This document shows, piece by piece, positions 50,401 to 59,758 of a stretch of 64,000 nucleotides of DNA. The position numbers were made by a program, and so were the translations under genes. Under the pieces are notes generated by a model. That model was not told where the DNA came from. It saw nothing but the letters and a program-made list of their open reading frames with translations, and ran no database searches. The stretch is from Akkermansiaceae bacterium. GTDB lineage: Bacteria; Verrucomicrobiota; Verrucomicrobiia; Verrucomicrobiales; Akkermansiaceae. The stretch spans positions 434,001 to 498,000 of the forward strand of contig JACKQB010000003.1 of the NCBI GenBank assembly GCA_024233115.1. The letters are read 5' to 3'. The stretch's first letter is position 1; each line of letters opens with the position of its first letter.

Positions 50401-50993
50401 TAAAACTCCACCTTAACCGCATCCCTCTCACTTGCCTCGGCCACTTCAAACAAGGTAGCACGGCCGAAGTTAAACATCCCGGCGATGACGCTGGACGGGA
50501 AGACTTCGGTCTGGGTGTTGTAATCGGTAACAGCATCATTGTAGGCTTGGCGGGAAAAGGCGACTTTGTTTTCGGTCGATGTCAGTTCTTCGCTCAGTTG
50601 CATCATATTGGCGTTGCTCTTGAGGTCGGGGTAAGATTCCGAGAGCGCGAACAGTCGACCCAAGGCATTGCCAAGTCCACCTTCGGCGGCCATCAGGGCA
50701 CCCATGGAGGATGCGTCCTCGGTATTGGCACCCTGACGCGCAGAACTCGCCATATTTCTGGCTTGAATCACGGCCTCAAGGGTCTCGCGTTCGTGTTTCA
50801 TAAACCCCTTCGCCGTTTCCACGAGATTGGGGATGAGATCATGGCGCCGCTTGAGCTGCACATCGATCTGGGCAAAGGCGTTGCGATAGCGGTTGCGTAG
50901 CTTGACCAGCCCGTTGTAGGCTCCCATCACCCATAGGGCGAAGAGCAAGGCAAGGCCAGCAAGCACGGCTAAGATAATCATTACAGCAGTCAT
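50400..50993 (-). CDS. lemA: LemA family protein
   Basis: A 197-residue protein with an N-terminal membrane anchor (VMIILAVLAGLALLFALWVM) and the helical LemA domain: YNGLVKLRNRYRNAFAQIDV, LKRRHDLIPNLVETAKGFM, LFALSESYPDLKSNANMMQL and a TENKVAFSRQAYNDAVTDYN block. The family tightly co-occurs with M48/HtpX-like proteases, as here. Its molecular role is still unclear. Confidence 0.93.
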   Translation of the reverse strand: MTAVMIILAVLAGLALLFALWVMGAYNGLVKLRNRYRNAFAQIDVQLKRRHDLIPNLVETAKGFMKHERETLEAVIQARNMASSARQGANTEDASSMGALMAAEGGLGNALGRLFALSESYPDLKSNANMMQLSEELTSTENKVAFSRQAYNDAVTDYNTQTEVFPSSVIAGMFNFGRATLFEVAEASERDAVKVEF

Positions 50994-51109
50994 GGTATTT
51001 TTGTTGTCTAGTTATTATGTGGGTTGATGTATCAGAGGGAATATACCACCCCGGTGGATACTCACATGTTATGCTATTCCGCCACCTTTGCCATTACAAA
51101 AAAAGGAGA

Positions 51110-51142
51110 CATTTACCATTAGGGATTTAGCATTTATCATCT
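51110..51142 (+). repeat. CATTTACCATT-type phrase before arsS
   Basis: CATTTACCATTAGGGATTTA followed by GCATTTATCATCT repeats CATTTA(C/T)CAT at a period of about 20, ending 10 bases before the arsS ATG. Confidence 0.5.
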
Positions 51143-51151
51143 CAGCCTGAC

Positions 51152-52120
51152 ATGCCGACCTCATTTCAAGACACCCTTACCCGCGCCCATACGCCGTTAA
51201 CGCGCTCTATGCCAGAAATTCTGCAGCTGAACATGGGCAAACTCTGTAACCTGAGCTGTGTGCACTGCCATGTGAATGCCGGCCCGGCGAGGCGGGAAAT
51301 CATCAGCAATGAGGTCATCGACCGTATTATCCGGTGGTTTGAAACAACAAAAATTGCCACACTTGACCTGACCGGCGGCACGCCTGAGATGGTGCCGGGG
51401 TTCCGGCGACTGGTAGACAGCGTGCGGGCCTTCGAGCAACCACGTGAGGTGATGACCCGGCTCAATGCCACGATCATCAACGAGCCCGGCTACGAGTGGG
51501 TACCCGAATATCACGCAAGCCATGGCATCACCATCATTGCGTCGATGCCCTGTTATTGCGCGGAAAACGTTAATGCCCAACGTGGCGACGGGGTGTTTGA
51601 CTCCTCGATCAAGGCGTTTCAAAAACTCAATGCCTTAGGCTATGGCCGAGACCCCAGGCTCCCGCTGCACCTGGTCTACAACCCGGTCGGAGCCAGTCTG
51701 CCACCCGACCAGAAAAAGCTCGAAGTCGATTATAAACGGGAAATGAAACGGCACTTCGACATCGACTTCAACGACCTCTATTGCATCACTAACATGCCCA
51801 TTGCCCGTTTTGCCTCGTATCTGAAGCGCCATGGCCAATTCGACGCATACAACCAACTCCTGCGCGAGTCGTTTAACCCTGCTACGGTAGCCGGCCTGAT
51901 GTGTCGCAATACCATCAATGCCTCGTGGACGGGTGAGGTCTTTGACTGTGATTTCAACCAGATGCTGAAAATGGGCCTTCAAAATGAACTAACAGAAGAG
52001 CCACTCATGGTCTGGCAGATCGACCCGGAAAACCATCATCAGCACCCCATCCAAACGGCGAACCACTGCTTCGGATGCACCGCAGGGCACGGGTCGTCAT
52101 GCGGGGGGAGTATTGCATGA
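51152..52120 (+). CDS. arsS: Arsenosugar biosynthesis radical SAM protein ArsS-like
   Basis: A radical SAM enzyme of 322 residues. The cluster motif CNLSCVHCH is at the start of the barrel, followed by DLTGGTPEMVPGFRRLVD. The C-terminal Cys-rich region includes SMPCYCAENV, GLMCRNTINA, GEVFDCDFNQML and CFGCTAGHGSSCGG, the signature of the radical SAM/Cys-rich family that includes ArsS. ArsS adenosylates dimethylarsinous compounds toward arsenosugars in the proposed pathway. It lies 3 kb from the ars operon but no arsM methyltransferase is in the window, so an alternative substrate is possible. Confidence 0.82.
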   Translation: MPTSFQDTLTRAHTPLTRSMPEILQLNMGKLCNLSCVHCHVNAGPARREIISNEVIDRIIRWFETTKIATLDLTGGTPEMVPGFRRLVDSVRAFEQPREVMTRLNATIINEPGYEWVPEYHASHGITIIASMPCYCAENVNAQRGDGVFDSSIKAFQKLNALGYGRDPRLPLHLVYNPVGASLPPDQKKLEVDYKREMKRHFDIDFNDLYCITNMPIARFASYLKRHGQFDAYNQLLRESFNPATVAGLMCRNTINASWTGEVFDCDFNQMLKMGLQNELTEEPLMVWQIDPENHHQHPIQTANHCFGCTAGHGSSCGGSIA

Positions 52121-52127
52121 TATGAAA

Positions 52128-52150
52128 ACAACCACAGGCAGGCAGGTTGT
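52128..52150. terminator. Hairpin between arsS and the RND operon
   Basis: ACAACC and GGTTGT pair around an 11-base loop in the 38-base gap between the two convergent genes. Read on the minus strand a TTTT follows, so it may end the RND transcript; it is weak. Confidence 0.4.
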
Positions 52151-52158
52151 ATCCCCTT

Positions 52159-55100
52159 TCACTTCGCAGAGCGTTTCCCAAACAGCCCTTTGACATCCTC
52201 CATCATCATGTAGACGGAAGGGACTAACACGAGGGTGATACAGGTGGCAAAAAGGATACCGAAGCCGAGGGAAACAGCCATCGGGATGAGGAAGCGGGCT
52301 TGCATGTCGGTTTCGACCAACATCGGCATCAGGCCGGCAAAGGTGGTCAGGGAGGTGAGCAGGATGGGACGGAATCGCGCCGCACCCGCGTTACGCACGG
52401 CTGCAATGAGGCTCCCCTCATCCTTCCGGTGCCGGTTCACATATTCGACCAGTACCAGGCTATCGTTCACCACAACCCCGGCGAGAGCGATGATACCGCA
52501 CATGGACATAATACTGAGATCCATCCTCATGATAATGTGGCCAATCACAGCCCCAACGATTCCGAAGGGAATGACGGTCATCACAATAATTGGCTGAATA
52601 TACGATTTCAGAGGAATTGCCATCAGGACATAGATTCCAAACAGGGCGAAGATGAATTTTACGCTCATCTCGGAAACGGAGTCCTTCTGGTCCTTTTGTT
52701 CTCCCAAATAATCCCATGAGACCCCGGGAAACCTGGTGGAAAGACCTTCCAGAACCTCGGAGTTAAAGCGATCAACGATTTCGTTGGCATTGGCACGGGC
52801 ACGATCAACGTCAGCGGATATCTTGATGGAGCGTTTACGGTCAACTCGATGGATCGACGCCGGCCCTCGGGTGGGTCGGGCACTCGCCACTTCTGCCAGC
52901 GGCACCTCGTCGCCTTGAGGTGTCCTAAGCCTAACATCCTCCAGGTTTTCGATCGACCGGCGTTCATCAACTGGGTAGCGCACCATCACCTTGAGTTCGT
53001 CACGGCCACGTTGGATCCTCTGCACCTCCTCACCGTAGAACGACTGGCGGATCTGATAGGCTACCGACTGGAGACTGAACCCCATGGCCTCACCGGCAGG
53101 CGTTAGGTTTTCGTAAACCAGTTCCCGTTTCCCTTTCCGGTTATCGGTGGCGATATCCTTTACCCCTGTGTAGCCGGCCAACTCTGATGTGATATACTGG
53201 GATGCCTTTTCGAGCGTGGCCAGGTCGCGTCCTGAAATCTCAATGTCGATGGCATTGCCACCGGCACCGGTTTGTTGTTTAAAGCTCAGCTCAACAACGC
53301 CCGGGATGATGCCGATTTCCTTACGCCACTCGTTGATAAACTCATCAGCGGATATGGATCGCTCGGCGGCTGGAGTCAGCTCGACCGTCACCTCCCCCAC
53401 ATTACTTCCAATGGGCACCTGCGTCCCTCCAAATCCCGTTTGGAAGGGTTGGGTGCCCGAGGTGGCGAGAATGTGCACCGCTACAGCGTTACCATGGATA
53501 TCCTTGTGGCGTGCGCCTACGCGCTGGGCTGCTTTTTCAATTCTCTCAATCTCGGCTTCCGTGGTGGTAAACGGAACCCCCAGAGGCATTTCAAGTTTGG
53601 CGGTAACGGCGTCACCTTCCACCTTTGGCATAAACTCGAAGGGAACCCATTTCCCGATGACCAGGCCTGCAACCAGCAGGAGGAGTGCGATAAAGACCGA
53701 CCACACCGTGTAACGATGCCGCAAGCAGCGCATGAGCAGTGGTCGATAGACATGCTCAATAAACAGCTCCAACCCCTTCGCGATCCGGCGTTGGACACGG
53801 AAGATGATGTTGACATTCGGGTCCGTGCTATGCGGTTTCAGCAATGCCAGGTGCGCGGGAAGCACGAGCTTCGACTGCAAGAGGGAGAACAGCAGCACGG
53901 GGATAACGATCAGAGGTATGTTAGGCCAAATTTTTCCGCTCGCACCGCTCAGCCCCAACATCGGAGTAAAGGCGGCGATTGTCGTCAGAACCCCGAAGAT
54001 CACAACGGTTCCGACCTCGTGGGTTCCCTTCCAGCTGGCCTCTCGTGGATGCTCCCCTTTTTGGATGCGACTGTAGACGTTCTCACCCACGATGATGGCG
54101 TCATCCACCACAATACCCAACACCAGGATAAAGGCGAACAGGGAGATCATATTGATGGATACTCCGAGCTCGGGCATGAGCCAGATACCACCGGCGAAGG
54201 ATACCGGAATACCGAGGGCCACAAGAAAGGCCAGGCTGGGGCGGAGAAACAAGGCCAGCACAATAAAGACCAGGACCAGACCAGTGGAGCCGTTTCTGAT
54301 CAGCAGACTGAGACGCCCCTCCAGCAATTTGCTGGCGTCGTTCCAGAGTTCCAGTTTGACGCCTTCGGGAAGTTTGCCGGGAGCAATATTCTCGATGTAG
54401 TCGCGCACGCCTTCGGCAATCAGGAGGGTGTCCTGCTCGCCGGTCCGGAACACATTGACCAGTACGGTGCGCCGACCATCAAAGCGCGAGCTGATATCGA
54501 CATCCTCAAAACCATCAACGACTGTAGCAATTTCACGGAGCAATAGCTGTGAACCGTCAGGCTTGGTGGTTACCACGATATCCTCGAACTGCTTGGCCTT
54601 GTAGCGCTTGCCTTTCGCACGAATCACAACCTCTCCCGCAGTCGTCCGGATGGACCCACTCGGCAGATCCAGCGAGGTTCGCCTCACCGCATCGGCCACC
54701 TGTTGAAGCGTCAATTTGTGGCTGCGTAACGTTTGTTCCGAGACCTCGATTGAGATCTCGTATGGCCGCACTGCGGAGAGGGTCACCTTGGTGATCTTGG
54801 GCGTCCCCCGCAGCATGCGCATCATTTTTCCCTTGGCACCCGCAGCACCTTCGGGTGGCGGTCCCGCTTGATAGTCGAGTAGTCCGTCGCGGACAAGCTC
54901 ACCAATTTCGCGCAGTGTTTTTTCATCGACATCCGCCGACACAGCGATGCTCATGACCTGCATATCGAGTCGGAGTTCCTCAAGCACCGGCTTCTCCGCC
55001 TTCTCCGGGAAACTGGTGATTGCATCGACCTTGGTTTTCAGGTCGCTCATCACCTCCCGGACGTTGTAACCCGTTTCCACCTCAACCGTACAGGCGCCCA

Positions 55101-55365
55101 TGGACTCGGCTGCCGTGGAAGTGACCCGTTTAACGCCATCAACATCCGCAATGGCATCCTCCAGGGGCAGAAGAATCCCATCTTCCACTTCCTCCGGGGT
55201 GGCATTGGGAAACGGAACCTGGATCACCACGGCATCGAGGGAGATGTTAGGAAACACCTCTTTTTTGAGCTGGAACCAGGTGGTAAATCCGGTCAGCAAA
55301 ACGAGCACCATCAGGAAGTTCGCTGCGACGTGGTTTTTACTGAACCAATGGATTGCTTTTTGCAT
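52159..55365 (-). CDS. RND-family efflux transporter, inner-membrane pump
   Basis: A 1068-residue AcrB/MexB-like pump. Twelve membrane spans and two large periplasmic loops are evident. The proton-relay Asp pair is in LGIVVDDAIIVGENVYSRIQ (TM4). The second half shows DLSIMSMCGIIALAGVVVND and the C-terminal LTSLTTFAGLMPMLVETDMQ. It starts 14 bases after the adaptor gene. By its sequence style it falls in the broad HAE1-like group, so organic solutes, lipids or drugs rather than heavy metals are the likely cargo; no MET-type Met/Cys pathway is obvious. Confidence 0.93.
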   Translation of the reverse strand: MQKAIHWFSKNHVAANFLMVLVLLTGFTTWFQLKKEVFPNISLDAVVIQVPFPNATPEEVEDGILLPLEDAIADVDGVKRVTSTAAESMGACTVEVETGYNVREVMSDLKTKVDAITSFPEKAEKPVLEELRLDMQVMSIAVSADVDEKTLREIGELVRDGLLDYQAGPPPEGAAGAKGKMMRMLRGTPKITKVTLSAVRPYEISIEVSEQTLRSHKLTLQQVADAVRRTSLDLPSGSIRTTAGEVVIRAKGKRYKAKQFEDIVVTTKPDGSQLLLREIATVVDGFEDVDISSRFDGRRTVLVNVFRTGEQDTLLIAEGVRDYIENIAPGKLPEGVKLELWNDASKLLEGRLSLLIRNGSTGLVLVFIVLALFLRPSLAFLVALGIPVSFAGGIWLMPELGVSINMISLFAFILVLGIVVDDAIIVGENVYSRIQKGEHPREASWKGTHEVGTVVIFGVLTTIAAFTPMLGLSGASGKIWPNIPLIVIPVLLFSLLQSKLVLPAHLALLKPHSTDPNVNIIFRVQRRIAKGLELFIEHVYRPLLMRCLRHRYTVWSVFIALLLLVAGLVIGKWVPFEFMPKVEGDAVTAKLEMPLGVPFTTTEAEIERIEKAAQRVGARHKDIHGNAVAVHILATSGTQPFQTGFGGTQVPIGSNVGEVTVELTPAAERSISADEFINEWRKEIGIIPGVVELSFKQQTGAGGNAIDIEISGRDLATLEKASQYITSELAGYTGVKDIATDNRKGKRELVYENLTPAGEAMGFSLQSVAYQIRQSFYGEEVQRIQRGRDELKVMVRYPVDERRSIENLEDVRLRTPQGDEVPLAEVASARPTRGPASIHRVDRKRSIKISADVDRARANANEIVDRFNSEVLEGLSTRFPGVSWDYLGEQKDQKDSVSEMSVKFIFALFGIYVLMAIPLKSYIQPIIVMTVIPFGIVGAVIGHIIMRMDLSIMSMCGIIALAGVVVNDSLVLVEYVNRHRKDEGSLIAAVRNAGAARFRPILLTSLTTFAGLMPMLVETDMQARFLIPMAVSLGFGILFATCITLVLVPSVYMMMEDVKGLFGKRSAK

Positions 55366-55379
55366 GTTAGAGAGCCTAC

Positions 55380-56567
55380 TTACATGGTTGCCGGCTTACT
55401 TTCTGCCTCCACCTCTTCCACACTGAGCTCCATACCGCCTACGGGAGTTTCCATGGGGCTGACGATGACCCGGGTGCCGTCTTTCAGGCCACCGGAAATA
55501 ATGACGGTCTTGTTGAGTGTCCGCGCAACCTGGACGGGCACAAACCTCAACTTGTTCCCGGCATCCACGGTGAGTAATGTGTTATCGGAGCGCAGGGCAC
55601 TACGGGGGATCTTGATTACCTTTTCCAGAGTCCTGCCACGGATCTCCGCCTTCACAAACAAACCCGCTGGCGGCAGCGCATAGCGTCCGCCTGATTTGTT
55701 AGATTCAATCCCGGCCACCAGGTAAATGGTCATCGTCCTCTGGTCAACAAGCCCCTCACTGCGAATCACCTTGCCTTTCCAGGTCTGCCATTGATTCCCT
55801 ATGGTGGCCGTAGTGGTCACTGCGGCACCGATGATGTCATCCTTGTCGAGGTATCCCATTTCCTCAAGCGTGACCGGCACCCGGACTTCAAATTCATCCA
55901 CAGAATAGACATCGGCCAGTCGGGCACCGGCCACAATAAACGACCCCATATCGGTGTAGGCAGCCTCCACCCGACAATCGTAGGGAGCACGTAGCTTGGT
56001 GCGGTCCAGATCACGTGTGGCTTTTCCCACAGCGGCCTCGGCCGACGCGATACGCGCCTTGGCGCTGGCAATCTGGGGCTTTCTCAACACCAGATCCGAG
56101 GGCTCGCCGCGTCCGAGCTTTTGCCAGTCGCGCTGTGCTTGTTCAGCCCGTGCTTCTTCCTGGGCAAGCAGGAGTTTGGCATCGGCCAGTGAGGCTTCTG
56201 CGGTGGCTAACATCGAGACGTAGTCGGCACTGTCGATTTCCAACATGATTTCATTTTTTGCAAATACCCCACCAGCTTTAAACTTGGGTGAAACCATCAC
56301 CACACGCCCCATGACCTCGGAGGCGGCTTGGGTCCGCCGACCTGGCTCGACCCGACCCTGGGTCCGCACGTAGAGCTGCTCGTCGGCCGAGTTCACGGTA
56401 ATAACCCGCACGACCGGTATGACGCGTGGTGGAGGTTCTTTATCAGCCTTGGGGCCGTGGGTTTCGAGATATTTTTTACCCGCCAAACCGAGGACCAGGA
56501 CCAAGACGATAGCCACTCCCTTGGAAGTATGGGCCCATGCTCTTTTCGGACTGTGTTGTTCACTCAT
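55380..56567 (-). CDS. RND periplasmic adaptor (membrane fusion protein)
   Basis: A 395-residue HlyD/AcrA-like adaptor. It has an N-terminal membrane anchor (GVAIVLVLVLGLAGKKYLE), a biotinyl-lipoyl-like half (SEVMGRVVMVSPKFKAGGVF), a coiled-coil hairpin rich in Ala and Glu (ATAEASLADAKLLLAQEEAR), a second lipoyl half (KLRAPYDCRVEAAYTDMGSF), and beta-barrel/membrane-proximal domains. It lies between the outer-membrane and pump genes with gaps of 11 and 14 bases. Confidence 0.92.
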   Translation of the reverse strand: MSEQHSPKRAWAHTSKGVAIVLVLVLGLAGKKYLETHGPKADKEPPPRVIPVVRVITVNSADEQLYVRTQGRVEPGRRTQAASEVMGRVVMVSPKFKAGGVFAKNEIMLEIDSADYVSMLATAEASLADAKLLLAQEEARAEQAQRDWQKLGRGEPSDLVLRKPQIASAKARIASAEAAVGKATRDLDRTKLRAPYDCRVEAAYTDMGSFIVAGARLADVYSVDEFEVRVPVTLEEMGYLDKDDIIGAAVTTTATIGNQWQTWKGKVIRSEGLVDQRTMTIYLVAGIESNKSGGRYALPPAGLFVKAEIRGRTLEKVIKIPRSALRSDNTLLTVDAGNKLRFVPVQVARTLNKTVIISGGLKDGTRVIVSPMETPVGGMELSVEEVEAESKPATM

Positions 56568-56578
56568 GATAAAAAATG

Positions 56579-57979
56579 TTAGGGAGCCACTGTAAATCCT
56601 CCACCCAGCGCAAGATGCAGGTCGATCCTGTTGGTGAGCCTTAACCGACGCAGCGAGGCGTATTGTGACTCCAGCTGAATTTTACGTGATTGTGCGACAA
56701 ACAAAGTCATCACGTCGCCGTTGCCATCACGATAGTCGTCGCCCGCGGCCTTTGCCGCATCACGGGCCAGGTTCATCGCTTCACGGATCTCGTGTTCGCG
56801 GCGTTGTAACCACCTCTCGTTTGCCAAAGCCTGCTCCACCTCTCCAAAGGCATTGAGCACCGTTTTATGAAGCGTGGCCAGAGCTTCACGCTGGTTGGAA
56901 TGGCGCACCCGCACTTCACTTCGAATGCGTCCCCCTGCCAGAATCGGGTAAAATACGTTGGCTCCGATCGACCACACACCGAAGTCGCTGTTGATAATCT
57001 TACTGAGTGAGTCTGTCGTAGTTCCCGCTGTGCCGGTGATCTTGAAACTGGGGAAAAGTGCGAGTTTCGCCTCCTTGATCCGCTTACGCGTTGAGGCATA
57101 CCGGCGCTCGGCGGCCATAATGTCGGGTCGGCGCAACAGCAACTCCGATGGCAACCCCGATGGAGGCGACGAAGGCAAGGCTGGTAACGATGCACGCCCC
57201 GCTACTTTTGCCGAGGGATACCTGCCGACGAGCAGCTCAAGCTGCCGACGCGCCGTTTCCAGATTCCCCTGCTTGGCGGAAAGGTCCGCTTTGGCGGATG
57301 CCACATCCGTCTGGGCCAGGCGAAGCTGTGATGCGGAACCTCCTTCAGCCCGCATGTCCCGCTCATAACGGTCGCGCACCGCATCCTCGGTTTTTTTCCG
57401 TATGGTTAGAGCTTCCTTGGCGAGTGCCACCTGCTCGTTGGCCTCGGCCAAGGCAAACCATGCTTTGCAAACTTGCGCCGCGAGGGAAGCACGGGCAGCC
57501 CGGTAATCCTGCCCTCCCGCCTGCCATTCAGCAATCGACGCAGACTTTCCTGCCCGGGCCCGCCCCCAGATGTCCGGCTCCCAATCGACCTTGAGATCCA
57601 CACCGTAACTTTCAGAGGTCACAGAGCCGCCGAAGGGAAAGCCGATGAACCGGATTTTCTGCCGGTTTCCCTTGGTCGTCAGGCCGACTTGCGGTTGGGA
57701 AAGTGCACTGGCCACGCGCGCGGCCTCTCCCGCCCGTATCACCCGCTCAGCGGCGATACGCATGTCCTGGTTCGACCGGAGGGCTTCGTTTACGATCATT
57801 GTCAGCCGACTATCTCCAAAGCGTTTCACCCAGTCGGCATCCACCCCAGCCCTGGCTTGCCTGGTAGCCGACCAGGTCGACGGCGTTTTACCCGATACAA
57901 CACCGATCGATGAATCGGGTGCCTTGGCCACGCAACCTAACATCAACAATGATGTCAGTGAGGGAAACAGGTATTTCAC
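56579..57979 (-). CDS. Outer-membrane efflux lipoprotein (TolC/NodT family)
   Basis: A 466-residue outer-membrane factor. The GTG start at 57979 overlaps the tetR stop by four bases. The signal ends in a lipobox (SLLMLGC, then VAKAPDSS). Two homologous OMF repeats follow: NQDMRIAAERVIRAGEAARV with ARASLAAQVCKAWFALAEAN in the first, and SNQREALATLHKTVLNAFGE with VEQALANE in the second, typical of NodT-type channels. The 3' partner genes encode adaptor and pump, so the tripartite system is complete. Confidence 0.92.
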   Translation of the reverse strand: MKYLFPSLTSLLMLGCVAKAPDSSIGVVSGKTPSTWSATRQARAGVDADWVKRFGDSRLTMIVNEALRSNQDMRIAAERVIRAGEAARVASALSQPQVGLTTKGNRQKIRFIGFPFGGSVTSESYGVDLKVDWEPDIWGRARAGKSASIAEWQAGGQDYRAARASLAAQVCKAWFALAEANEQVALAKEALTIRKKTEDAVRDRYERDMRAEGGSASQLRLAQTDVASAKADLSAKQGNLETARRQLELLVGRYPSAKVAGRASLPALPSSPPSGLPSELLLRRPDIMAAERRYASTRKRIKEAKLALFPSFKITGTAGTTTDSLSKIINSDFGVWSIGANVFYPILAGGRIRSEVRVRHSNQREALATLHKTVLNAFGEVEQALANERWLQRREHEIREAMNLARDAAKAAGDDYRDGNGDVMTLFVAQSRKIQLESQYASLRRLRLTNRIDLHLALGGGFTVAP

Positions 57980-58620
57980 TCCCGCTCTCCTTCCTTAGCT
58001 AGAAAGCCTGACAAGCAAAACGTGATCATCTCCTGGAATTGTGTCTCCGCGTCTGGATCACCGCAAGCACCTTTGGTTAGTTTGATCAACAAATCCCCGT
58101 GCAACAGTGTCTGGGCCATCACCCCAAAGGTGTAATGCAAACGCCAGAGCACTTGTTCGACCGATAATCCGGGCGCCGCGGCGATCAACGCCTGGGTAAA
58201 GGCCTCCGCCACCTTTTCAAACTCCGGAATGATCGCCGGCGGTAGAGCGCCCTGGTGATCCATCACACACCGGCCCATGAGTTTGAAAAACAGCTTCTCA
58301 CTCATCCTACTGCGTTTGACCATCGTGAGGAACGGTCGCATGAAGGCTTCCAGCAACTCCCTGACCGATGCCGTCCGGCCATTCGCGGTCAACACCTCCA
58401 GCCGACGAAGACGCTCGGCATTGACCGGCTCGATATAGCGGCATTGGATTTCCTCGAACAGCTTCTCCTTACTGCCGAAATGATAGTTCACCGCCGCCAC
58501 GTTCACCTCTGCGGCGGTGGTGATGTCGCGTAAGGACACCGACTCGAAACCGTGTTCAGCCAGAAGCCTCTCGGTGGTTTCGAGAATCAGGGATTTGGTG
58601 GTTTTCTTGGCGGCCAGCAT
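57976..58620 (-). CDS. TetR-family repressor of the RND operon
   Basis: A 214-residue regulator. The N-terminal helix-turn-helix is LLAEHGFESVSLRDITTAAE followed by VNVAAVNYHFGSKEKLFEEI, a standard TetR DNA-binding domain. The C-terminal ligand domain is helical (MGRCVMDHQGALPPAIIPEF; LLHGDLLIKLTKGACGDPDA). It is the first gene of the operon and is coupled to the outer-membrane factor gene by a four-base overlap. Two related imperfect palindromes just upstream are probable operators for autoregulation. Confidence 0.93.
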   Translation of the reverse strand: MLAAKKTTKSLILETTERLLAEHGFESVSLRDITTAAEVNVAAVNYHFGSKEKLFEEIQCRYIEPVNAERLRRLEVLTANGRTASVRELLEAFMRPFLTMVKRSRMSEKLFFKLMGRCVMDHQGALPPAIIPEFEKVAEAFTQALIAAAPGLSVEQVLWRLHYTFGVMAQTLLHGDLLIKLTKGACGDPDAETQFQEMITFCLSGFLAKEGERE

Positions 58621-58631
58621 TCAAGCGCACG

Positions 58632-58687
58632 ATTTAAACGATTGCTTTAAAAATGCAAGGCCATAATTAAAGCGCTTGTTTGAAAAC
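58632..58687 (-). promoter_or_regulatory. Two candidate TetR operators upstream of tetR
   Basis: Two 23-base sites, at 58632-58654 and 58665-58687, start 33 bases apart (about three helical turns). Both follow the form TTxAAA(C/G)CGxTTGxTTxAA, with cores TTTAAACGATTGCTTTAAA and TTAAAGCGCTTGTTTGAA. They lie between tetR and the divergent proC, so either gene could be affected. Confidence 0.6.
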
Positions 58688-58755
58688 TGGAGCTGTCCCG
58701 AAAAAAAGCCGACCGGTTCTTGCCATCGCGGGCATGGTCAGTCTAGTTTCCGCGC

Positions 58756-59562
58756 ATGAAAATCGGCTTGATCGGATGCGGCAGGATGGGAAGTGCTTTG
58801 ATTGGAGGCATTGCCCAATCAGACATAACTACGGCGGAAGCGATCATTGTTTATGATCCCAACCCGGCTTCGGTCGATGACATGGTAGAAAAAACGGGTG
58901 TCTCACGGGCAGCTGACAATATCGAGCTCACCACGCTGGCGGACACCATCCTACTGGCGGTCAAGCCACAGTATATCTCAGCTGTTCTGGAGGAAATAGC
59001 GCCAGTGCTCACCCCCCGGCACCTGCTCATCTCGATCGCGGCCGGTGTCACGCTGGAAAAAATGGAGTCATTCTGCCCAAGCGAAACAAAGATTGTCCGG
59101 GCCATGCCCAACACCCCGGCGATGATTGGACTTGGCGCCACCGGTATTGCGCCCGGTCGTCATGCCACCCCCGCTGACCTGAGGATCGCCAGGCGGGTGA
59201 TGGAATCCGTCGGCACAGTCAGTGAAACCACCGAAAGCCAACTCGATACCGTCACCGGGCTTTCCGGCAGCGGTCCCGCCTACGTCTACACTTTTATCGA
59301 AGCCATGGCCCTACAGGCTGAAAAAGAGGGCCTCCCCTTCGACGATGCACTCAAGCTGGCCGTACAAACAGTCCTCGGCGCAGCCAGCATGGTGAATGCC
59401 ACGGGAATGTCCCCACGTGATCTGGTCAACCAGGTCACCTCCCCCGGGGGAACCACCCTGGCCGGACTTGCTGCACTGACAGAACATGGTTTTGAAACCA
59501 GCGTTGCCGCAGGTGTGCACGCGGCCACGGAACGATCACGGGAAATTGCCCGGGAATCGTAA
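58756..59562 (+). CDS. proC: Pyrroline-5-carboxylate reductase
   Basis: Final step of proline synthesis. The Rossmann motif GLIGCGRMGSALIGG opens the protein; AVKPQYISAVLEEI, RAMPNTPAMIGLGATGI, SGSGPAYVYTFIEAMALQAE and VTSPGGTTLAGLAALTEHGF are all diagnostic. The length of 268 residues is normal. It is divergent from tetR, with a 135-base shared upstream region. Confidence 0.96.
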   Translation: MKIGLIGCGRMGSALIGGIAQSDITTAEAIIVYDPNPASVDDMVEKTGVSRAADNIELTTLADTILLAVKPQYISAVLEEIAPVLTPRHLLISIAAGVTLEKMESFCPSETKIVRAMPNTPAMIGLGATGIAPGRHATPADLRIARRVMESVGTVSETTESQLDTVTGLSGSGPAYVYTFIEAMALQAEKEGLPFDDALKLAVQTVLGAASMVNATGMSPRDLVNQVTSPGGTTLAGLAALTEHGFETSVAAGVHAATERSREIARES

Positions 59563-59721
59563 ACAAAGAAACCGCTGCCGCTGCCGCCAAGATTCTGCCA
59601 TATTTCTGAAAGTTCTTCCGTCCGCTGACGTAATCGCTCTGCAGGCGCTTGATTCTTCCCCGATTCCCCCGATTCCATTTGCCAAATCGGCATCCGGGCA
59701 TTATCTTCCCCGCCTACTCAA

Positions 59722-59757
59722 CACCGACTTTAAACACCAACTTCAACAACTACAACC
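59722..59757 (+). repeat. AACACCAACTTCAACAACT phrase before tatA
   Basis: An A/C-rich stretch of the form ACACCAACTTCAACAACTAC precedes the tatA ATG at 59759 by a single base, with no visible ribosome binding site. Repetition is weaker than in the other phrases. Confidence 0.35.
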
Positions 59758-59758
59758 C

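Noticed and set aside
53272..54546. A 424-codon open frame antisense to the RND pump gene
   Set aside because: Composition is Gln/His/Asp-rich as expected from reading the reverse of membrane-protein codons; no start context or family resemblance.
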